Source: Parietaria judaica
Lineage: Eukaryota; Streptophyta; Magnoliopsida; Rosales; Urticaceae
Assembly: GCA_954871525.1 (NCBI GenBank)
Contig: OX940868.1
Coordinates: 27,895,056 to 27,959,055, forward strand
Length of the DNA: 64,000 bases
Direction of reading: 5' to 3'
In this document: piece after piece, positions 1 through 8,665 of the stretch
Numbering within the stretch: position 1 is the stretch's first letter
How the letters are laid out: each line of letters starts with the position of its first letter
The notes under the pieces: model-generated
What the model was told of the DNA's origin: nothing
Database searches by the model: none
Seen by the model: the letters and a program-made list of their open reading frames with translations, nothing else
Made by a program: the position numbers and the translations under genes

Positions 1-12
1 TCCTGCAACGCC

Positions 13-447
13 ATGGCAGCGAGAGCGGTGTCCGTGGCCCTGCTGTGCCTGGCCTTCGCGGCGGCGACGGCATCGGGGGCGCAGCAGGCGCCGGCGCCGG
101 CGGTGGACTGCTCGTCGCTGATCCTGAACATGGCGGACTGCCTGTCGTACGTGTCGAACGGGAGCACGGTGGCGACGCCGGAGGGGACGTGCTGCACGGG
201 GCTGAAGACGGTGCTGAAGGCCGACGCCAACTGCCTCTTCGAGGCCTTCAAGAGCAGCGCCCAGCTCGGCGTTGTCCTCAACGTCACCAAGGCCCTCGCC
301 CTCCCCGCCGCCTGCAAGGTCTCCGCCCCCGCCCCCGCCAAATGCGCCCGTTCTGGAGGAAGGAGAAGTTGCCGGAGAAGCATGGTCTCGGTCGATGCGA
401 TGACGGAGAAGCAGAATGAGGAAAGGAGAGAGAGAGTCGGGAGGTGA
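13..447 (+). CDS. Non-specific lipid-transfer protein-like (LTPG type), aberrant copy
   Basis: The 144-residue frame opens with a hydrophobic signal peptide (residues 1-22, ending ATASGA) and continues into a plant LTP / protease-inhibitor fold (about 31-110). Family members carry lipids in the cell wall, and LTPG forms are GPI-anchored. Cysteines fit the eight-Cys spacing: DCSS, ADC, TCC, NC, AC and KC. The CXC motif is broken: the codon expected to be the second Cys is TTC (Phe, NCLF), one base from TGC. After residue 110 the sequence is Arg/Ser/Glu-rich and purine-rich, with neither the usual Ser/Pro linker nor a hydrophobic GPI signal. It looks like a duplicated copy that lost its 3' part. 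An alternative is a donor site I did not recognise. The promoter lies outside the window. Confidence 0.6.
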   Translation: MAARAVSVALLCLAFAAATASGAQQAPAPAVDCSSLILNMADCLSYVSNGSTVATPEGTCCTGLKTVLKADANCLFEAFKSSAQLGVVLNVTKALALPAACKVSAPAPAKCARSGGRRSCRRSMVSVDAMTEKQNEERRERVGR

Positions 448-1418
448 GAGAGAGAAAGAGAGAGAGAGGTGTGAGGTCGGGTTAACTTAATCGTAGGCTT
501 GGGTTAGAATATGATTTCGGGCATATTTTTGCAATTTATTAAATTCGAGTATTTTTCCGTTCAAACTTACTCCACCGAGCATATTTATTGAAGTTCCCCA
601 TTGAAAAACTATTAGTGAAAACTGAAAAGGTGTAGGTCTTGTGTAATAACTTTAAAATACAAGGGTAAAAATATTAAGTTAGAAATTATAAAATGAAAGT
701 TGTAGCATGTAGGTGTTTTGTAATAACTTTAAAAATTTAAGGGTAAAATAATAATAGCACAAAACATAACCCCTTCGTCTTTATCTATCTTCCCGAGTTC
801 TGAGAAAAGCTCGCGTGTTCATTGTCGGTCATCCATCGGAGATAGGTTCGGCGGCGGAGGCGAAGAACAACACTTAGCTTTTGGCAAACTCAAAACGATC
901 TGGGAGGGCTGCAAGGTTAGATGAGAATAAAATAAAGTCGCCGGAGAAACGAATTCAACTAACATCGGAAACTCTGGGGGGCCGCGGCCACCTTACCTTT
1001 GGCCGTGGACCCGCCTCTGAGTAGAGTACTCTCGTTTAAAAAATTAGACTCGCAAACAAAATTTATTAAATATTGTTAATTGAGTTATTTATTTTTTTTT
1101 GTCGCAATTAAGATTCAACAAGGACTCGGTGGACTAAGATATTGAGGTGGCCGATGCAGGTAAAGCCGAATGCGAGCAGGTGGATCCTAGAGCTAGCGCT
1201 GGAGCTAATTGTTACGGTTTTGATAGTTGCAACAAGAATTTGTAAACGCATTTAAAATAAAGGATAATTGTGGTAAAATACCTCAACTTTGTTCAACTTC
1301 GAAATATCAACAATTGTATCTAACCTCAACAAATGTGATCCAACACATATTTTCTTTTAAAGTATTCTATCAAATTTAAATAAAAAAACATATGAAATAG
1401 TTGGATGAGTATATAAAT
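448..1418. other. Intergenic, no gene seen
   Basis: The stretch begins with a GA-rich tract at about 440-475 and becomes AT-rich with no conserved coding frame. I see no RNA gene or complete mobile element. Confidence 0.6.
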
Positions 1419-1896
1419 AGGGAAATTTGAGAAAAAGGCTTAAAAAACATCATGATTGAACTTTTGAACACATTTAAAAAAATCAATGTTTATAAACTTT
1501 TTCCAATTTTAGACGATCTTACCCCTGATTAATTAACTCCTAAACTGTCCTTAAATTATCAAAAATTGCCCCCAAATCTAAATTACTGTCTCCAAATTCT
1601 GAAGAAATTGTACCAAGATGGGACAATTTCAAAAACTGTCCCTAAATTATCAAAAATTGTCCCCAAAATTTACCAAAACTTGTCCCTAAATTACCAAAAA
1701 TTATCCCCTAAATATAAATTACTGTCCCCAAATATCATAAGAAATTGTCCCAAGAATGTTAATTGTACAACCTCCCCAATGTTAATTAGGGGTAAAATCG
1801 TCTGAAATTTGGCAAATTTTAAAAACATTGATTTTTTTAAATATGTTCAAAAATTCAATTATAGTGTTTTTTTTAATCATTTTTTCAAATTTCCCT
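1419..1896. mobile_element. Foldback MITE with long terminal inverted repeats
   Basis: The left arm, starting AGGGAAATTTGA at 1419, and the right arm, ending TCAAATTTCCCT at 1896, are inverted copies of about 110 bp. Both contain an 'AAAAAAATCAATGTTT' block and a 'GACGAT.TTACCCCT' block. Between them is a loop of repeated 'TGTCCC.AAAT' phrases in two diverged units (about 1550-1760). Long inverted arms without coding capacity fit a Mutator-like or foldback MITE. I see no clear target-site duplication, so the exact ends and superfamily are uncertain. Confidence 0.65.
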
Positions 1897-3170
1897 CTAG
1901 TATCTTAGATATAACGCTATAATCTGTAGAGCGCTATATAATGCTGTACTTAAAAATTGACCAAGGCCCGTTAAGATATTAAATGGGAAAATATATCCCT
2001 TTTGACATCTGTTGATTTGGATATTTTTGTCAATATTCCTTTTCAATTTTAAACCCTCCTCCTCAATTGGTAAAAACTTGAGTACCTTTGCCGCGGTTGT
2101 CACTTAAAATAATACGACATATGTGGTTAGACTTTTATTGCGTTGATGAAATACAATACTTCTTGAAAGTTATATTTTTAATTGCTTTTCTTTATATGAC
2201 ACTATATATTTACGCATGTATGACGTAATAATAAATTATAATTTCTTGTAAATTATAAGTTAATAAGTTCTGAGTTTCACATTGGTTTTTACTTGGCGAA
2301 ATTCATTATTTAAGAAAAGCAAAAATTCATTACGGAAACAATTGTGGCAAAAGCATGAAAGTTTCTCAGAAAAAACTTATTCTTAAACTTTCAAAATATC
2401 GCGTTGAAAAAAATACTCAATGTCACGATGTTTATCGATTGATTCCGTCTTATATATTTCCGTTAACATCAAATTTTGTAATGTTAACACCTCATATATC
2501 AACACTTATTTTTTGATGTTCAAATTTTCATCATTTACATATATTAACTTCAAACATACATACGTAAATGATTTAACATTATCAACGTTATCAAAGACAC
2601 ATCAGACACAAAACCAATTAAAAATACTCATTTCTCAACTTTAAGTAGTTATTCCACGCAATAACATTAAACAAATATACAAGTTTATTTATATATAAAA
2701 AAAAGTGTTTTATTATCGGAGGAACTAATTAAAAATGTACAATAACATAATAGTTTTAAAATTTGTGTCTGAGTTGCCTGTTTTCTCTCTTGGGTTCTAT
2801 TAGATTCAGTGACATTCTTTATAAATGGAATTCAAAGTTTCTCATTTTATTGGTGTTCAACAAAGCATAATAGAAATGTCACTGTGATTTAATAAGTTTT
2901 GAACCGAAAAAATGGTTCCAAATGCATCGGGAATGTTGTTATAGATGCCAACTAATCGCCGACAAACCGACCGCACAACATTAAACGAAAAACTGTAAAT
3001 TTTTCAAGAATCTAAACTTTTCGGAAAACAGCCCGAGAAACCGAGGATATTTGTTTCAAAATCATGATAAAGCTCTTTATTTGCAATAGAAATTGCCATG
3101 AATATCTATAAAAAATATATCCTTTCTGAAAGACACTGCAACATTCTTACAATCTAACCCCGGAATCAGC
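1897..3170. other. Intergenic AT-rich DNA
   Basis: No coding frame shows family similarity. The DNA is AT-rich with short homopolymers. Small open frames here lack codon structure and were not called. Confidence 0.55.
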
Positions 3171-3683
3171 TCATCTGAAGACCATCAGCGAGTGATTCGT
3201 GCACGTGAACCCCCCGTCAACCATGAGGTTCAGCCCGATGACGTACCTCGACTCGTTGCTCGCCAGGAAGAGCACGGTGTTCGCCACGTCATCAACCGTG
3301 AGCTCCGGGCCCTACAGATTCGCGTTCCTCGCCACGAAGCTGCGAAACCCTGCAAACGCCTCAGCCGACCGCTCCTCCGGCGGCAAGTGGGCCATCGCCA
3401 GGTCCGTCGCCACCGCGTAGGGGTTGACGCAGTTGACCCTGATCCCGTGAATCCCGAGCTCCGCTGCCACGCTCTTGGTCAACCCCATCAGCGCGTGCTT
3501 TGAGCCCGTGTATACGTGAGGGCCCATGCCCCCGAGCGCGCTCGCCACGCTGCAGAGTGACACTATGCTGCCCTGCTTTCGAGGGACCATCACGCGCGCC
3601 GCGTGCTTCATCCCTAGAAGCGGGTCCTTCGCGTTCACTCCAAAGACCTTGTCGAATTCCGCCACGTCGGCGTCGCGTATGTC
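3171..3683 (-). pseudogene. Short-chain dehydrogenase/reductase fragment (ABA2 / momilactone synthase-like), 5'-truncated with premature stop
   Basis: Read on the minus strand, this is the C-terminal part of a plant NAD(P)-dependent short-chain dehydrogenase. It has FGVNAKDPLLGMKHAARVM, the catalytic Tyr-Lys in VYTGSKHALMGL, RVNCVNP and a normal-looking end with LMVDGGFTCTN before a TGA at 3171-3173. An in-frame TAG at 3312-3314 interrupts the protein where relatives usually have a Lys codon (A-to-T change). The other 47 downstream codons stay in frame. The Rossmann N-terminus with its TGxxxGIG motif is absent: above about 3683 the sequence is unrelated AT-rich DNA. A possible acceptor (ATAAG) sits at the break but no upstream exon follows. 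I infer a truncated pseudogene that lost function recently. Confidence 0.8.
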
Positions 3684-3913
3684 CTTATATTAGAGAAAAT
3701 TATCAATCAGCAAGTCGTAAATTGTTTATATTTTGCAGGTTTTTTCCAATTTTTTATTTCAAGGATACTTGTTCAAATACTCGATCAATATAGAATTCGA
3801 ACATTAAGCTAATTTGAAAGTAATTTTATATATCCTATTATTTTTTCGTAAAAATCTACCATCTACTTTTTAAAAACAGTCGAAATATACACACAAATAT
3901 AATTCGACAAAAC

Positions 3914-4556
3914 TGTTGGTTATGCCCGAACCCGATATTGTATCTCTCGGGTTATCGGATATCGACCCGATAACCATAACCGACATTATGGGCCCACTCG
4001 GGCCCAAGTATTAATTATGATTCATATTAATTAATAATAGATTAATTAATCCATGAATGGGCTTTTAGAAAGACCATTAATTGGGCTTTTAGAAAGCCCA
4101 CTAGGTCATGACCATAGGGTATTATAAATACCACATCATGACTCATAATTAAATACAACACACACAAGAGAAACCCTAGCCACCTAGAAATTCGAGCTCC
4201 CCTCCCTTGGTAGTCGAATTTTGGCTTGCTCCCCGGTTCCATCAACGGTTGATCATCTAAACACCGACAAGGATCTAACCTATCCTCCGAGGTGTTTTCC
4301 GGTCATCTAAGACGTTCCCGAGTGACGTGGTGGACGAAATAGAGGCGCAACACTTGAGGCGTTAAATCCTAAATTTCGGCAAGCTCCAGAATCAAAGGAA
4401 TCGGCAGTTATTCGGTACAGTTGGCAAAAGTACCGAAGTTTGGTAACGATCTCTAAACGATATCTTAATTCTCGTAATTATTCTAGATCTTTATTGTTCG
4501 ATGATATCCCGTGATTTCCGCCTCGGGATTGAGAAAAGTCATCGAAAAACCCAACA
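3914..4556 (+). repeat. 5' LTR of the Copia element
   Basis: 643 bp, bounded by TG..CA, with a TATA-like TATAAATACC near 4129 as the likely promoter. It matches 11782-12424 with two mismatches seen by eye. Confidence 0.95.
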
Positions 4557-4557
4557 G

Positions 4558-4570
4558 TGGTATCAGAGCC
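4558..4570 (+). other. Primer binding site (tRNA-iMet)
   Basis: TGGTATCAGAGCC begins two bases after the 5' LTR. It is the standard complement of the initiator tRNA-Met 3' end used by most plant Copia elements to prime minus-strand DNA synthesis. Confidence 0.92.
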
Positions 4571-4896
4571 GGTCTGAGTAATTTTCGAAAATTAGATATG
4601 TTGACCGAAATAATTTTAGAAATTTTTTGGTGTGATTAGATTTTCAGTGGGAGCGTTAGAAAATTAATTATGATTAATTTTGTGTGTTGTTCGGAATCCG
4701 ATTTAGAATCGGGATTGGATTTTATTTAATTTTAATGTGTATTATTAAATAAGAAAAAGGGAAAAACAAACGACGGCACCACCACCGGAACCGGCGGCGA
4801 TTTCACCGTCGCCGCCATGGTTCCAAGTGGCGCCGGCGTTTGTGGCTCCCATTCGATGTCACCCTAGCCGAAATAATTTTTTTTTTTTTTTATCGT

Positions 4897-5300
4897 GTGG
4901 GCCTGATTGGATCAGGCCCACGGGCTGGGTTTTAACCCAGCCCAAATTTAACTCAAGGTGGGCCTGATTGGATCAGGCCCACGGGCTGGGTTTTAACCCA
5001 GCCCCAATTCGCCCAGCCCGGATCGCAATGATCCGGGCACACCCAACCCGGGTCTGACCCGGGTACCCGACCCGGGTTAGACCCGGGGATTCGGCCTGGG
5101 TCTATCCTGACCCGGGCCCACACCGAACAGACCCGGATCCGGGTCCTTCTTGACCCGGATCCGGGTCCTTCTTGACCCGGATCCGGGTCAAAAATTAAAT
5201 ATTTCTGGGCAGGGGCTTTCGGCCCTGCCCGGTCTCCCCCTTCGTGACCGGGGTTGCCCGAGGGCAACCCGTACAAGCTCGGGTCTATCCCGAGCTTGTA
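4897..5300. repeat. Train of perfect inverted repeats in the Copia leader
   Basis: At least ten GC-rich perfect inverted repeats follow one another. GTGGGCCTGAT/ATCAGGCCCAC occurs at 4897-4921 and 4958-4982; GGGCTGGGTT/AACCCAGCCC at 4922-4943 and 4983-5004. Next come GCCCGGATC/GATCCGGGC (5016-5038) and AACCCGGGTC/GACCCGGGTT (5045-5078). The 16-bp palindrome GACCCGGATCCGGGTC occurs three times at 22-bp spacing (5130, 5152, 5174). The train ends with GGGCAGGG/CCCTGCCC (5207-5230), GGGTTGCCC/GGGCAACCC (5251-5270) and TACAAGCTCGGG/CCCGAGCTTGTA (5272-5300). Surrounding leader DNA is AT-rich. RNA from here would fold into successive short hairpins. Function is unknown. Confidence 0.9.
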
Positions 5301-5859
5301 TCTCGGTATTTGATATTTAATTATATTTATGTTTAATTATTTTAAAATACGATTTAAAGTGTTTATTTTTATTTATAATTATTATAAATATCTTTAAATA
5401 TGAGAATTGAAAATCTAATATATGATATTAACTATTAATAAATATGATTTATTTAATATTATTATCAATCTTATGAAGTTTGTTTCCATTATTGTTTACG
5501 TTATTCATTTATTGATTCACAAATTGTTTGTTCATAAATTTTATTTATAATCAATAATTCTTAATTAGATTAAGATAATAAATAATCTTTTACTTATTAT
5601 AGTAATAAAAAGATCTAAACTTTAATGGAAATAAAAGATATATATATATTGTGATTAAAGATAGTTTATCTATAAGATAGTTATTTATCTTTTATTATGT
5701 ATTATGACAAAGCTTGATTAAAGATATCTTATCTATAAAGATAGTTATTTATCTTTTATTCATTTATAGAAAAGATAAATCATGAATCAAGATATTTTAT
5801 CTTTAAGTGATTTATTTATCTTTTATTTAAAGATAAAAGGGTTTGTCTTTAAAAATTTC

Positions 5860-5896
<37 letters not shown>

Positions 5897-6529
5897 ACTT
5901 TCAGAAGTATATTTAATTCGAAATAGAATATGTTTTACAAAATAGGATTATGTATTACATATTCATTGTCTTAATTCTTAGAACATTTTAATTAGTTAAC
6001 TATGTTTAGTTTAAGACAAAAGTTAGGATCACCTAAAACCCCTCAATAAATATTAGGTATAATGTCTTCCAACGGCTGGGTCCTCGATCTAATTGAGAAA
6101 AGTTTTGAGTGTGTCTCTAACCCAAGGGAGTGCTCTTATACCCTCTTTTAGACGCGTAGGGCGACCTATACTGTCCGCCGATTCACCCATTGGGTCTACC
6201 TAAACGAGTACTCTAATTAGATTAGATATCGTAGACAATTCTTTTGAAATCGGTTAGAATGCTAAATGAAAAATTGTTTTTCTTTTCTAAACGTCAGAGA
6301 TAATATAGGATATTAGAGCAATTGTTGACTTTCTCTGAGTGACTAATTAATGGAATTGATGAGGGTTACTTTTCCATTAACAAATCACGAAATATTATAT
6401 AAAGTCCTTATAATATATATAACTTTTATGTAACATCTTTATTATAATAAGTAATTTATAATTTACATGTAAATACTAGAATTAATATTGTGCTTATTCA
6501 GTTTTATTTAAAATTGTAGAAACTGAACA
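5301..6529 (+). other. AT-rich remainder of the Copia leader, with an (AT)n run
   Basis: No coding frame is seen between the hairpin train and gag. The stretch contains repeated 'AAAGATA..TTTATCTTTTATT' phrases (about 5640-5840) and a pure AT dinucleotide run at 5863-5891. Confidence 0.7.
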
Positions 6530-7162
6530 ATGTCTAGCAGCTCACTAAGATCCATCCTTGAGAAGGAAAACATCTTAAACGGAAGAAATTTTCCGGAATG
6601 GCAAAGACGCCTCAAAATTGTGCTCAGGCACGAAAAGAAGGAGGTTATCATTATGAATGAACCTCCAGCTGAACCTCCTGCTACTGCATCCCGAGCAGAC
6701 AAAGATGCTTATAAGAAGCATACTGATGAAGCCGCTGAAGTAGCTTGTCTCATGTTAGCAACCATGACACCAAATCTCATGGAGCAACATGAAAACATGT
6801 CTGCCTGGGAAATGATTCAACATCTTAAGAAGATGTATGAAAATGAAGCACGTCATACAAGATTCAGGATAATGAGAAATTTGCTAAGAGCAAAATTAAC
6901 TGATGGAAACAATGTACATGATCATGTTCTGAAGATGATCAGCTGGTCAGAAAGTCTGACCAGACAAGAGATAAAGATCCCTGAGGAAGTATACATTGAC
7001 ATTGTGCTAAACTCTCTCCCCGATTCTTATAATCAGTTTATACTGAATTATAATATGTCCCCTGAAACAAAGAATCTTCATCAGCTTCACAACATGTTGC
7101 AAACAGCTGAGGGTAATGTACCCAAGGGACAGAATAGAACTATTAATGCTGTGAATAGCTAG
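6530..7162 (+). CDS. gag: Copia Gag (first part of Gag-Pol)
   Basis: A 210-codon frame of the plant Copia Gag (UBN2-like) type builds the particle that packages element RNA. It starts MSSSSLRSILEKENILNGRN and contains FPEWQRRLKIVLRHE, the AWEMIQHLKKMYE segment and VLNSLPDSYNQFI, all typical of these Gag proteins. It ends at TAG (7160-7162) just before the basic linker and zinc knuckle, which continue in the same frame. Gag is therefore cut off before its RNA-binding knuckle. The stop may be a loss-of-function change or a read-through site; I see no family precedent in the sequence itself. Confidence 0.9.
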   Translation: MSSSSLRSILEKENILNGRNFPEWQRRLKIVLRHEKKEVIIMNEPPAEPPATASRADKDAYKKHTDEAAEVACLMLATMTPNLMEQHENMSAWEMIQHLKKMYENEARHTRFRIMRNLLRAKLTDGNNVHDHVLKMISWSESLTRQEIKIPEEVYIDIVLNSLPDSYNQFILNYNMSPETKNLHQLHNMLQTAEGNVPKGQNRTINAVNS

Positions 7163-8665
7163 TTCAAGGGAAAGAAGCAGTATGTTCAGAAGAATAAAGG
7201 CAAGGCTCCATATAACTTGAGGGTTAAGGCTCGTGCCATGAAACCCAAAGTTGGAGCCACTCCCGATCATAAGTGTTTTCACTGCGATAAGAAGGGACAC
7301 TGGAAAAGGAATTGTCCTTTGTACCTTGCAGAGATCAAGAAGGTGAAGAAGAGTTCAAACTCCACCACAGGTATAAATGTTATAGAAGTCAATCTTACTA
7401 CCTCTAAAGATTGGGTATTAGATACAGCATGTGGTACTCATATTTGTACTGACATGCAGACTCTGAAGAGAAGTAAGATGCTGAGGAAGGATGAGACCAA
7501 CATGCGCGTGGCAAATGGAGCACCAGTTGTTGCAAAAGCTGTGGGCCATGTAGATCTCAACACCTCAGCAGGAATGATTTTAGAATTAAATGATTGTCAT
7601 TTCGTACCTTCCATTACCAAGAACATAATTTCTATTCCAGAATTGGATGTTTTAGGTTTTGATTTTAAAATTGGGAACAAGTGTTGTGCGGTTTTTAAGG
7701 ATGGTATTTGTTATGGTATTGCTTATTTATCAAACGGTCTTTATTTGTTGAATACCTCTCAAAATCATATTTATAACATCTCCAATAAAAGAGTGAAACC
7801 CAACCTTGTCAATACGGCCTATCTCTGGCACTGTCGACTTGGCCATATAGGCGAGAAGCGCATTACTCAGCTTCACAAACTAAGAAGACTGGATGATTTT
7901 GATTATGAATCTTATCACACATGTGAATCTTGCCTGGTCGGGAAAATGACAAAACCTTCCTTTAAAGGAACTTATGAGAGAAAGAAAGGACTATTGGACC
8001 TCATACATTCAGATGTATGTGGACCAATACCCATTCAGGCTAAAGGAGGTTTCAGGTATTTCATCACCTTCACTGATGACTTCAGTCGATACGGTTATGT
8101 ATACCTAATGAAACACAAATCTGAATCGCTTGAAAAGTTCAAGCAGTTCAAGAATGAAGCTGAAAATCAGTTAGCAAGAAAAGTTAAAGCCATACGATCT
8201 GATCGAGGTGGCGAATACTTGAGCGATGATTTCAAAGCTTACCTCCGTGACATGGGAATCATTTCATCACTGACCCCTCCAGGTACACCTCAACTAAATG
8301 GTGTATCTGAGAGGAGAAATCGAACCTTGTTGGACATGGTTCGATCAATGATGAATAAAACTGACTTACCTGAGTCCCTATGGGGACACGGTCTTATGAC
8401 AGCAGCTACCACACTGAACTGTGTGCCATCTAAGACGGTTCCTTCAACCCCATATGAGATATGGAAAGGAAGAATACCGGATTTGCATTTCATGAGAATC
8501 TGGGGATGTGAGGCATATGTCAAGACTCTAATGTCTGACAAGCTCAGTCCCAAATCGGTTAAATGTAACTTTGTGGGATACCCAACAGAAACTCCTGGGT
8601 ATTACTTCTATCAAAACCACACAGGCAAAATAATAGTTGCCAAAACCGGTGTTTTCTTAGAATAA
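7163..8665 (+). CDS. pol: Copia zinc knuckle, protease and integrase segment
   Basis: This is the same frame as Gag, after its TAG. A CX2CX4HX4C knuckle (CFHCDKKGHWKRNC) comes first, then an aspartic protease start with WVLDTACGTHICT, where Ala replaces the usual Gly of the D-[ST]-G motif. Integrase follows: an HHCC zinc-binding domain (HCRLGHIG..C..C), then a DDE core with LIHSDVCGP, IRSDRGGEYL and the Glu in NGVSERRNRTLLD. The frame stops at TAA (8663-8665), where the next residues (DFLSRKSSG) continue the family's integrase-RT linker. No internal methionine is obviously used as a start, so expression would depend on passing the upstream stop. Confidence 0.88.
   Translation, partial: FKGKKQYVQKNKGKAPYNLRVKARAMKPKVGATPDHKCFHCDKKGHWKRNCPLYLAEIKKVKKSSNSTTGINVIEVNLTTSKDWVLDTACGTHICTDMQTLKRSKMLRKDETNMRVANGAPVVAKAVGHVDLNTSAGMILELNDCHFVPSITKNIISIPELDVLGFDFKIGNKCCAVFKDGICYGIAYLSNGLYLLNTSQNHIYNISNKRVKPNLVNTAYLWHCRLGHIGEKRITQLHKLRRLDDFDYESYHTCESCLVGKMTKPSFKGTYERKKGLLDLIHSDVCGPIPIQAKGGFRYFITFTDDFSRYGYVYLMKHKSESLEKFKQFKNEAENQLARKVKAIRSDRGGEYLSDDFKAYLRDMGIISSLTPPGTPQLNGVSERRNRTLLDMVRSMMNKTDLPESLWGHGLMTAATTLNCVPSKTVPSTPYEIWKGRIPDLHFMRIWGCEAYVKTLMSDKLSPKSVKCNFVGYPTETPGYYFYQNHTGKIIVAKTGVFLE

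Noticed and set aside
1566..1805. 79-residue open frame
   Set aside because: It lies in the repeated loop of the foldback MITE; the peptide only reflects TGTCCC/AAATT repeats.
4953..5276. 107-residue minus-strand open frame in the Copia leader
   Set aside because: It is built from the GC-rich palindromes, repeats itself (Gly/Pro/Arg-rich) and has no family similarity. The hairpin train explains it.
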